The notes beneath the pieces are model-generated. The model ran no database searches. It was given only the letters and a program-made list of their open reading frames with translations, and had not been told where the DNA came from. Shown piece by piece: positions 48,920-56,244 of a stretch of 64,000 nucleotides of DNA (position 1 is its first letter; every line of letters starts with the position of its first letter). The translations under genes were made by a program, and so were the position numbers. Source of the DNA: UBA6624 sp964517115 [NCBI: uncultured bacterium]. GTDB taxonomy: Bacteria > UBP7 > UBA6624. The DNA lies in assembly GCA_964517115.1 (NCBI GenBank), contig CAZFBE010000001.1:15195-79194 (forward strand), read 5' to 3'.

Positions 48920-49919
48920 AGTACTTGTTTGCGGAGGGGGGACAATAGGGCATGTTACACCAGCACTTGCACTGCTTGAAAATGTAGAGCATGACTTGGC
49001 ATGGCTTGGAACAAACAGAATAGATTTAAAAATTTTGAACAAAAAAAACATAAATCATTTCGATCAAAATTTAATTTCAGGCAGAAATCTTCAAAGCATG
49101 GCACTACACTTAAAAGCAATCTTCAAAGCATTAAAAATAATTAAAAAATTTCAACCTGATTTAGTTATAGGAACTGGAGGATATGCAAGTTTTCCAGGAG
49201 TGATTTCTTCAAAAATAATGAATAAAAAAATCATACTAATAGAACCCAACGCAAAACCTGGTTGGGCAAACAAGATTCTTTACAAGTTTTCAGAAAAAGT
49301 AATATGTCAAAAAAACCTAAAGAGTTATTTTGGAAAAAAATCAATACCTCTAGGTATTCCTGTTTATAGAAAATACAAGAAAATAACAAAAGAAGAATCC
49401 AGGGAAAAGCTTGATTTAAATAGTAATTTTTTTACTGTAACCATCACCGGGGGAAGCCAAGGTTCAGAAAAATTAAATAAACTAATATTGAAATCTTTAG
49501 AGGAAATGAAAAAAGAATTTTCAAACCTCTTCATATTTTGGCAATGTGGACAAGGTTCAAAAAAAATAAAAAAATCTCTTGAAGATCAAAAAATATTGCA
49601 TATAGTTAAAGAATATACTGAAAAATTAGACACATGGATAAGTGCTTCTGATCTTGTTTTTTCAAGAGCTGGAGCATGCACACTTGCTGAAATTAAAGCA
49701 CTGGGCAAGAAATCAATAATTATTCCACTAAAAGGAGTAGATGATCACCAATTGGAAAATGCGAAAGAGCACTCAAGAAACCACCCTTCAAAAATCATTG
49801 ATGAGGACAGTGACACTTCACTTCTTTTGAAAGCTATGAAAAACTTGGATTCAGAAAAAAAACCACCCAGGGTAGGGTTGGAAAATTCAAAAAAAATTTC
49901 TGAGCTAATCTTCGATTAA
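48909..49919 (+). CDS. murG: UDP-N-acetylglucosamine transferase MurG
   Basis: Adds GlcNAc to lipid I to make lipid II on the inner face of the membrane. The N-terminal VCGGGTIGHVTPALALLE (7-24) corresponds to the family GGTGGHxxPALA motif, with Ile in place of the second Gly. Other blocks are IGTGGYASFPGVISSKI (about 96-112), LIEPNAKPGWANKIL (about 118-132), TITGGSQGSEKLNKLI (about 178-193) and VFSRAGACTLAEIKAL, then PLKGVDDHQLENA (about 275-287). Length 336 is short for the family (about 355). The 3' end overlaps the lipoprotein gene by 15 bases. Confidence 0.93.
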   Translation: MKIKVLVCGGGTIGHVTPALALLENVEHDLAWLGTNRIDLKILNKKNINHFDQNLISGRNLQSMALHLKAIFKALKIIKKFQPDLVIGTGGYASFPGVISSKIMNKKIILIEPNAKPGWANKILYKFSEKVICQKNLKSYFGKKSIPLGIPVYRKYKKITKEESREKLDLNSNFFTVTITGGSQGSEKLNKLILKSLEEMKKEFSNLFIFWQCGQGSKKIKKSLEDQKILHIVKEYTEKLDTWISASDLVFSRAGACTLAEIKALGKKSIIIPLKGVDDHQLENAKEHSRNHPSKIIDEDSDTSLLLKAMKNLDSEKKPPRVGLENSKKISELIFD

Positions 49920-50453
49920 GTCTTTAATGTTTTTAGATATATGCGCCGGATCTTTATTTCTTCCAATTAGCAAAATCCTTTTTTGCTCATCAAAAACCTT
50001 TAGGGGGATGAAGATTCTGTTCAAGCTCTCCCATTTCATTAATTGAGAATTTGCAAAATTTAAATCTTCGACAGATGAAAAATGATAAATTTCAAAACTG
50101 TCATCAATAATTACAATTTTCTCCTTTGTTTTTAGTTCTCTGTAGAAATTTAACCTTTTTCCATAATCAGCTTTTATCAAAGAAGGGGTTCCTTGCAATC
50201 CGACATTCTCATCAAGAAAAAAAGTAATTTCATCGGAATGCTCCCCCCTGTAACCATAAGCAGAAAAAATACAGTCTATGAATTCAGGCAAAAAAGATTC
50301 ATCAGAATAATTGAATTTAACAAGATTGCATTCTTTCTTCAGTTCTGAAAAATTTATATTTTTTGATTTTTCAGGATGAACCGGGAAGGAAAAATCCAAA
50401 CAAGAATTAAAAGAAAAAACTATATAAGAAAGTAAGAAAATACGAAAAATCAC
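49905..50453 (-). CDS. Hypothetical lipoprotein
   Basis: A 182-residue protein with a clear lipoprotein signal (FRIFLLSYIVFSFNSC, Cys18 as the lipid site). The mature part is acidic/aromatic; it holds DCIFSAYGYRGEHSDEITFFL (about 60-80) and EKIVIIDDSFEIYHFSSVED (about 112-131). No domain is recognised. It lies at the end of the pan/lat minus operon; its ATG overlaps the lat stop by 4 bases, and its 3' end overlaps murG. It is probably attached to the inner or outer membrane; no Lol-avoidance rule can be applied with confidence. Confidence 0.7.
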   Translation of the reverse strand: MIFRIFLLSYIVFSFNSCLDFSFPVHPEKSKNINFSELKKECNLVKFNYSDESFLPEFIDCIFSAYGYRGEHSDEITFFLDENVGLQGTPSLIKADYGKRLNFYRELKTKEKIVIIDDSFEIYHFSSVEDLNFANSQLMKWESLNRIFIPLKVFDEQKRILLIGRNKDPAHISKNIKDLIED

Positions 50454-51802
50454 ACTTTTTTCAAGGCTTTTCTAATCAAGGTTAGAGCTTTAGAAAGAAC
50501 ATCCTTAGATATATCTAAAACTGGCCTAAACCTTAAAGACTTGTCTCCACAACCTAAGATTAAAACACCTTCTTCAACAAGATGGCCCCTTACCTTATCT
50601 CTTGTTTCCCCATCTGGCAAATCGAAAGCGCACATTAATCCAGAACCTCGAACATTTGTTACTAATCCATCAAAATCATCAGATATTTTTTTTAGTTCTT
50701 CAATTAGGAAATCTCCGACACTTCTGCAATTTTCAAGAAGATTTTCCCTTTCGATTATTTCAATATACTTTGTAACCCTGACCATATCAACCAAGTTTCC
50801 TCCCCAGGTTGAATTAATCCTACTGCTTACCTTGAAACAATTATCAACATCATCTATACGATTACTAGCCGCTATTCCACAAACCTGAGACTTTTTTCCA
50901 AAGCAAAAAATATCCGGTTTTATATCTGTTTTTTCCCAGGCCCACCAATTTCCAGTTATGCCCATTCCGCATTGAACTTCATCGAATATCAACAAAACAT
51001 CATTATCGTCACACCAATCTCTTACTTTTTGTAAAAATTCATTCCTGAAATGATTATCCCCACCTTCACCTTGTATAGTCTCCATTAAAACCGCAGCCAT
51101 TTGGTTTGGTTTTTCTTGTTCGAAAACTTTTAGTTTGGATAAAAAATCATCCTCCTGTTCCTTAAGAGACGAAGCAGACTCTTCAGTCTCAGGAAAACTT
51201 CTGTAAGGTGAGGGCAATCTCGGCCAGTTAAACTTAGGAAAATACATTGTTTTCTTAGGGTCCGCAGTATTTGTTAAGCTTAATGTATAACCAGACCTGC
51301 CATGAAAGGCCTTTTCCAAGTGAGCAATTGAAAGAATATTTTCATCAACATCAATCTCAACTTCTAAGTTTTTTCTCATCTTCCAGTCAAAAGCAACCTT
51401 TAGAGCATTTTCTACTGCCAAGGATCCTCCCTCTATGAAGAAGAGATGTGGGTAATCTTGCGTTACTATTCTTGACATTACATCAACAAAATCAGCGTAT
51501 GGCTGTGTGTAGACATCTGAATTAACAGGCTTATGAGAAGCTACAAGTCCCAACTTCAATAGAAAATCCTGTTCTAGCAACTCTTTATGGTTTATTCCTA
51601 TTGGCTGGCTAGCAAACATGCTAAAAAGATCAATGTACTCTTTCCCATCTGATGCATCAACAAGAACAGAACCCTTGCTTTTCTCTAAATCTAAAACGAG
51701 ATGATATCCATCAACCAAGATGCTTTTTGACAAACTATCTCTAACCTCAGAAGCCATCGTCTTCCACGATTCTTTTCCTACAACTTTTAATTTATTTTTC
51801 AT
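50450..51802 (-). CDS. lat: L-lysine 6-transaminase (class III aminotransferase)
   Basis: PLP enzyme of the ornithine-aminotransferase fold, specifically of the lysine 6-aminotransferase (Lat) subfamily. Evidence is the FSMFASQPIGINH segment near the start (about 60-72), FFIEGGSLAVENALKVAFDW (about 121-140), the PLP-Asp in LLIFDEVQCGMGITGNWWAWE, the PLP-Lys in FCFGKKSQVCGIAAS and the Lat-type RINSTWGGNLVDMVR. It produces allysine (piperideine-6-carboxylate) from lysine and 2-oxoglutarate. I use the ATG at 51802 (MKNKLKVVG); a longer frame to 51829 overlaps kdsD. Its neighbours do not reveal the pathway. Confidence 0.9.
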   Translation of the reverse strand: MKNKLKVVGKESWKTMASEVRDSLSKSILVDGYHLVLDLEKSKGSVLVDASDGKEYIDLFSMFASQPIGINHKELLEQDFLLKLGLVASHKPVNSDVYTQPYADFVDVMSRIVTQDYPHLFFIEGGSLAVENALKVAFDWKMRKNLEVEIDVDENILSIAHLEKAFHGRSGYTLSLTNTADPKKTMYFPKFNWPRLPSPYRSFPETEESASSLKEQEDDFLSKLKVFEQEKPNQMAAVLMETIQGEGGDNHFRNEFLQKVRDWCDDNDVLLIFDEVQCGMGITGNWWAWEKTDIKPDIFCFGKKSQVCGIAASNRIDDVDNCFKVSSRINSTWGGNLVDMVRVTKYIEIIERENLLENCRSVGDFLIEELKKISDDFDGLVTNVRGSGLMCAFDLPDGETRDKVRGHLVEEGVLILGCGDKSLRFRPVLDISKDVLSKALTLIRKALKKV

Positions 51803-52772
51803 TAACCACTCCAGTTCCAGCCTGAACAAGACTGTGTAAATGAATTATTCCGACTAGATTATTTTTATTATTAACAACCGGCATTACAGTAATCGCATTA
51901 GTCTCCATCTTGCCTATAGCAAAACTTGCTAAATCATCTTGATTTAAGGTTTTTGGATTCTTGTTAGCAACATTGACTATCTTTTCATCCAAAAGAGTAT
52001 CAAAAGACTCTCTTTTTTCAAAAAGCCTTCTTAGGTCCCCATCTGTAAAAATGCCTTTAATTTGACTTTTTTCAACAAGGATAACAGCACCAAGCCTTCC
52101 ACTTGACATCTTTATAACACACGACCTCAATGAATCTTGTGGACTGACTTTAGGGATATTGTCCTTTGTCATCCATTGGGAAACTTTAGATAAGGAGTTT
52201 CCAAGAGATCCCCCAGGATGATACATAGCAAAATCAGAAGGAGTAAAGTCTTTTTCTTTAGCTAAAGAAACTGCCAAAGCATCTCCTATTGCCATCATTA
52301 CAGTTGTTGAGGAAGTTGGAGCAAGATTATGCTCATCTGCCTCACGTTCAACAAAAGAATTAAGAACTGCGTCTGCCTCTTTTGCAAGCACTGAGTCTAA
52401 ATTCGCAGTGAGTGCAACAATTGGAATTTTCTTCATTTTTAAAGAAGGAATAAGGCCTAAAACCTCAGTTGTATTTCCTGAGTTAGAAATCAATAAAGCT
52501 GTATCTTTGTTTGAAATTAAACCTAAATCTCCATGTAAGGCTTCTCCTGAATGTAAAAAAACACTCGGAGTTCCTAGGCTTGCAAGAGTTGAAGATATCT
52601 TTCTGCCAACAAGGCCTGATTTACCTATTCCAGAAACAACACAGTTCCCAGAACACTTCCTGATTAAATTTACTGCACTATCAAAATTTTTATCAAAATT
52701 TTCAGAAGCAGCAACAAGTGCTTTTGCCTCATCTAGCAAAACCTTCTTTCCAAAATCATAGAACTTATTCAT
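51792..52772 (-). CDS. kdsD: Arabinose-5-phosphate isomerase (SIS + 2 CBS)
   Basis: Converts ribulose-5-phosphate to arabinose-5-phosphate for Kdo synthesis, a marker of lipopolysaccharide. The SIS domain has SGIGKSGLVGRKISSTLASL (about 48-67) and FLHSGEALHGDLGLISNKD (about 72-90), followed by LISNSGNTTEVL and PTSSTTVMMAIGDALAVSL (about 155-173). The two CBS domains (about 200-320) follow, with FTDGDLRRLF and INATTMPVVNNxxx-type endings. Length 326 is normal. No other Kdo genes are in the window. It sits between panD and lat. Confidence 0.95.
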   Translation of the reverse strand: MNKFYDFGKKVLLDEAKALVAASENFDKNFDSAVNLIRKCSGNCVVSGIGKSGLVGRKISSTLASLGTPSVFLHSGEALHGDLGLISNKDTALLISNSGNTTEVLGLIPSLKMKKIPIVALTANLDSVLAKEADAVLNSFVEREADEHNLAPTSSTTVMMAIGDALAVSLAKEKDFTPSDFAMYHPGGSLGNSLSKVSQWMTKDNIPKVSPQDSLRSCVIKMSSGRLGAVILVEKSQIKGIFTDGDLRRLFEKRESFDTLLDEKIVNVANKNPKTLNQDDLASFAIGKMETNAITVMPVVNNKNNLVGIIHLHSLVQAGTGVVNEK

Positions 52773-53136
52773 CTCCCACCACCTTTACCATTTCCTTTTT
52801 TATCAAATTGTCATCATCAAGAATGATCACTTTTGCCTTATGTCCTTTTATGCAACTTTCACCGCAAATTTTCCAATTAAGAATTATTACCTTGTCTCCT
52901 TCCTTGAAAAAATGAGCAGCAGCTCCATTGAGGGTAATTTCTCTATTCTTTGACTCTTTGATCACATAAGTTTCAACTCTATTTCCATTAGAAACATTAA
53001 GAACTGAAATTTTTTCAAAAGGCAAAAGTCCCGATGCTTTTAACAAATCTGGACCCAATCCGCAAGAACCTTCATAGTCAATATCAGAAGCTGTAACAGT
53101 TCCCCCATGAATCTTGCAATTAAGCATCTCCCTCAT
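52765..53136 (-). CDS. panD: Aspartate 1-decarboxylase precursor
   Basis: Makes beta-alanine for pantothenate. The self-cleavage site is the Gly-Ser in DYEGSCGLGPDLL (about 21-33), where Ser becomes the pyruvoyl group. FEKISVLNVSNGNRVETYVI (about 41-60) and LNGAAAHFFKEGDKVIIL (about 69-86) are the family's next blocks. The C-terminal extension (about 100-123, with Cys at 91 and 95) is slightly unusual. Length 123 is normal. It is between panC and kdsD, overlapping both by a few bases. Confidence 0.95.
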   Translation of the reverse strand: MREMLNCKIHGGTVTASDIDYEGSCGLGPDLLKASGLLPFEKISVLNVSNGNRVETYVIKESKNREITLNGAAAHFFKEGDKVIILNWKICGESCIKGHKAKVIILDDDNLIKKEMVKVVGDE

Positions 53137-53909
53137 AAAAACAAACCCTTGTTATCTATAAGCCTTGTTCCTTTGACCCAAACTGCTGTCAAAACCCTAG
53201 ATTCCTGATTCAAAATTTTTAATTCCGGTAGTAATTTTTTCGGCCTCACTTCTAAATAGTCAATTTTACTAACTTTTTTTGATAAAAAGTCAATACCAGC
53301 GGTTTCCAGCTCTTTCTTATCCCTTAAACCATCCTTCCAAAAAGATTCGACTTTTTCTAGTGCTTTTGATACATAAAGTGATTTTTCATAATCCTCATCG
53401 GAAAGATATGCATTCCTAGAAGAGAGGGCTAGGCCGTTTTCATCCCTCACAGTCCTTACGCTCACTATAGAAGGCCCATTAATTCTTTTCGACAAATCCT
53501 TAATTAGGATAAGCTGCTGCCAATCTTTCTCGCCAAAAACAGCAATGTCTGAAGCAATTGTTTCAAATAACTTTTTTACGACAGTAACAACCCCGTTAAA
53601 AAACCCTGGCCTATGGGCCCCTTCAAGTATGGATCCAAGAAATCCAGAATCCTCTGTTGCAATAGGCCCATTTGGATAAATTTCACTTGCTTTTGGAAAT
53701 AGGACCTCTTTCGCACCACACTTTAAAGCATACTCCAAATCCCTCTGAGCACTTCTTGGGTATTTTTCAAAATCTTCCGTTGGGCCAAATTGTGTTGGGT
53801 TTACAAATATTGAAACAATTGGATCCCCAAGAGCTGCAGCTTTTTTTATCAGAGCACCATGACCCTGATGAAGTGCACCCATTGTGGGAACCAGAACTCT
53901 TTTCTTCAT
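53133..53909 (-). CDS. panC: Pantothenate synthetase
   Basis: Joins pantoate and beta-alanine using ATP. Conserved are VPTMGALHQGHGALIKKA (7-24), VSIFVNPTQFGPTEDFEKYPR (about 33-53; FVNPTQF core), VVTVVKKLFETIASDIAVFGEKD (about 104-126) and VRTVRDENGLALSSRNAYLS (about 151-170). At 258 residues it starts directly at the first conserved strand, about 20 residues shorter than E. coli PanC, so the N-terminal helix is missing. The start codon overlaps the panB stop (TAATG), so no longer coupled start is likely. Confidence 0.96.
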   Translation of the reverse strand: MKKRVLVPTMGALHQGHGALIKKAAALGDPIVSIFVNPTQFGPTEDFEKYPRSAQRDLEYALKCGAKEVLFPKASEIYPNGPIATEDSGFLGSILEGAHRPGFFNGVVTVVKKLFETIASDIAVFGEKDWQQLILIKDLSKRINGPSIVSVRTVRDENGLALSSRNAYLSDEDYEKSLYVSKALEKVESFWKDGLRDKKELETAGIDFLSKKVSKIDYLEVRPKKLLPELKILNQESRVLTAVWVKGTRLIDNKGLFL

Positions 53910-54736
53910 TATTTAAATTTTTTTATTTTTTCAATAACGTCTTCATCCAGAGACCAAGACTCATTCAAGGCTGGATATGTTCCAGATTTTACCGAATCTG
54001 AAAAAGAGTTTATCGCATCATGTATATTTTTAGAAACATTACCAAAAGGATTTTTCAGAAATTTAAAATTTTCATTTTGCCAACCAATGAGATCATGAAA
54101 AACTAAAATCTGCCCACGACAAAATGAACCACTTCCTATCCCAATGGTTGGAACATACAAATCTTCTGTTATTTTTTTTGCCAACTGGAAAGGAATGCAT
54201 TCAAGAACTATCGAAAATGCTCCAGCAGACTCTAAAAGCTTTGCTTCTTCATATATTTTTTGAGAATTCTCCAAGTTTTTTCCTTGGACCTTGTATCCTC
54301 CAAATTGCTCTACCTTCTGTGGGGTAAGCCCGATATGGGACATAACAGGAATTCCATGACCTGTAAGATGCTCTACCAAACTACAAACCTCCTTACCTCC
54401 TTCAATCTTCACTGCATTGGCTCCCTTCCTAACCAATTCACATGAATGTTGAGAAGCTACCTGCAAGCCAGCTTGAGAAGACCCAAAAGGCAAATCTGCA
54501 ACAAGTAAACTTTTATCTATAAATTTAGAAACAGCCTCAAGGTGGTAACTTATTTCCTTTATCCCTATGGATGTAGTATTTTTGTTACCCAAAACAACAT
54601 TTGAAAGAGAATCTCCAACAAGAACAACGTCTACTTTTGCATCTTGTGCGGAAATAGCAGAAGGCCTGTCGTAAGCAGTGACTGCAATAATCTTTTCACC
54701 TTTTGGAAAGTTCTTAATTTTTGGAACGGTAATCAT
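53909..54736 (-). CDS. panB: Ketopantoate hydroxymethyltransferase
   Basis: First enzyme of pantothenate synthesis, transferring the methylene of 5,10-methylene-THF to ketoisovalerate. Matches are AVTAYDRPSAISAQDAKVDV (about 19-38), LVGDSLSNVVLGNKNTTSIG (about 40-59), LVADLPFGS (about 78-86), VKIEGGKE and VMSHIGLTPQKVEQFGGYKVQG (about 134-155). Length 275 is normal. I start at ATG 54736; a TTG lies one codon upstream. It is first in the panB-panC-panD-kdsD-lat-lipoprotein operon and is divergent from the gldA-like gene. Confidence 0.96.
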   Translation of the reverse strand: MITVPKIKNFPKGEKIIAVTAYDRPSAISAQDAKVDVVLVGDSLSNVVLGNKNTTSIGIKEISYHLEAVSKFIDKSLLVADLPFGSSQAGLQVASQHSCELVRKGANAVKIEGGKEVCSLVEHLTGHGIPVMSHIGLTPQKVEQFGGYKVQGKNLENSQKIYEEAKLLESAGAFSIVLECIPFQLAKKITEDLYVPTIGIGSGSFCRGQILVFHDLIGWQNENFKFLKNPFGNVSKNIHDAINSFSDSVKSGTYPALNESWSLDEDVIEKIKKFK

Positions 54737-54782
54737 CAATGAGAATATTCTAATTTCTAATCAGTAATATATCTAATAGTTT

Positions 54783-54788
54783 TAAGAT
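54783..54788 (+). promoter_or_regulatory. -10-like hexamer before GldA-type ATPase gene
   Basis: TAAGAT ends 9 bases before the GTG at 54798. A short AGGGG follows, which could also act as a Shine-Dalgarno sequence. The match to TATAAT is moderate (4 of 6), so this is the weakest member of the series. Confidence 0.25.
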
Positions 54789-54797
54789 AGGGGTGTT

Positions 54798-55511
54798 GTG
54801 TTGTTGCGTGTAGAAAATTTAAATAAAAGTTTTTCAGGAAAAACAGTATTAAAAGGTTTAAACTTCAGCGTTTCAAAAGGAAGTATTATTGGTTTTCTAG
54901 GGCCAAATGGAGCGGGGAAAACAACGACATTGAGAATACTTTCGGGACTGCTTCCTCAAGATAGTGGAAGTATCTTTTTTAAACAAAAAAAATACTCTGA
55001 GTATGACCATACCATAAAGAAGAATATCGGCTATCTTCCTGAAAAAATCCCTCTTTACTCAAACATGACCCCATTTGAGCAAATATCTTTAGCAACAAAT
55101 CTGCATATGGTCCAAAACCCAAAAGAAGAAACAGAAAGGATAATAAAGCTGACCCAGATTGAAGAAGTAAAAGACAGGTTAAACAAGTTTCTTTCAAGAG
55201 GATTTAGGCAAAGAGTTGGGTTTGGGCTTTCTTTGGTTGGAAATCCAGAAGTTATTTTCTTAGATGAACCTACAACGGGGCTAGACCCTGAACAAATTGT
55301 AAATTTTGAAAAGGCAATTAAAAAAATATCAAAAATGGGAACTTCTTTTGTTATTTCGAGTCATAGGCTTGAAATAATCGAACAGTTATGCTCAAGAGCC
55401 TTGATACTTCATGAAGGAACAATAAAGTTTGATTCAAAAATCGAAAAAAGAAACCTCAGAAAAATTTACCTAGAAACCATAAAGTCAAAAAAAGAAAATG
55501 CAAATAGTTAA
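54798..55511 (+). CDS. GldA-like ABC transporter ATPase
   Basis: ATPase of a three-part ABC-2 exporter (GldA/GldF/GldG type; not evidence for gliding). Walker A GFLGPNGAGKTTTLRILSGLL (about 32-52; core GPNGAGKTT), Q-loop GYLPEKIPLYSNMTPFEQIS (about 78-97), signature FLSRGFRQRVGFGLSLVG (about 132-149) and Walker B VIFLDEPTTGLDP (about 154-166). Length 237. The start is GTG. It overlaps the permease gene by 14 bases. The complex is known to be widespread in bacteria, with unclear substrate. Confidence 0.9.
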   Translation: MLLRVENLNKSFSGKTVLKGLNFSVSKGSIIGFLGPNGAGKTTTLRILSGLLPQDSGSIFFKQKKYSEYDHTIKKNIGYLPEKIPLYSNMTPFEQISLATNLHMVQNPKEETERIIKLTQIEEVKDRLNKFLSRGFRQRVGFGLSLVGNPEVIFLDEPTTGLDPEQIVNFEKAIKKISKMGTSFVISSHRLEIIEQLCSRALILHEGTIKFDSKIEKRNLRKIYLETIKSKKENANS

Positions 55512-56244
55512 AAAAATAATTCAAAAAGAGCTTAATGGTTACAACAAAGGCATAAGCATCTGGATTGCAGTTGCAGGATTGCTGCTTGTCCAGGGTTATT
55601 TTTTAACATTGAACTTGATAAGCTACTCGAACCCATTTTCAACACCGGGAGACTGGAATGATGGCCCAATGACTGTTCTTCTTCTAGACTGTTGCTTTCT
55701 TGGAATCTTGTTTTCTCCATTCATAACGATATCAACAATATGCCTAGAGAGAAAAGAAAACACATTGGAATTCCTACTCTCACAACCGATAAGCTCTTCA
55801 AAGATAATCCTAGGCAAATTAATAACATCCACATTGTTGATTTTTTCAATACTTTTTCTACCCACGATTGGAATTGTTTGGCTAAGCAAGTTTGGAGTAA
55901 TCGACTATGGGCACTATCTAAGCGGTCTTTTAGGATTGCTCCTTCTTTCTTTTGCTCTTTCAGGAATTGGCATATTCATCTCCTCAGTGACAGAAAACTT
56001 GACAACAGCTTTTGTTGTTTCGTTCCCTGTGTTTCTTTCATTTTGGTTTATCAGCTCTTTAAACAATACAAACATCTCAGATTCTTTAATTCTTAAAGGA
56101 TTTTCAGAATTGGGCTTTCAAGAAAAATTAAGCAGATTCTCTGAAGGTTTTATAAACACTGAAGATGTTGTCTTCTTCATTCTTTTTGGAATATTCTGGT
56201 TCATCATGACAAAGAAAAGCATGGAGATAAGAGGGTGGAAGTGA
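55498..56244 (+). CDS. GldF-like ABC-2 permease
   Basis: A 248-residue inner-membrane permease with six hydrophobic segments (about 21-41, 60-85, 105-125, 137-160, 168-190, 222-240). The opening KIIQKELNGYNKGISIWIAVAG resembles the GldF/ABC-2 start, and the loop TISTICLERKENTLEFLLSQ with PISSSKIILGKLI (about 78-110) is the family's hallmark. It lies between the ATPase and the auxiliary subunit, overlapping both by a few bases (10 with the next gene). Substrate unknown. Confidence 0.9.
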   Translation: MQIVKKIIQKELNGYNKGISIWIAVAGLLLVQGYFLTLNLISYSNPFSTPGDWNDGPMTVLLLDCCFLGILFSPFITISTICLERKENTLEFLLSQPISSSKIILGKLITSTLLIFSILFLPTIGIVWLSKFGVIDYGHYLSGLLGLLLLSFALSGIGIFISSVTENLTTAFVVSFPVFLSFWFISSLNNTNISDSLILKGFSELGFQEKLSRFSEGFINTEDVVFFILFGIFWFIMTKKSMEIRGWK

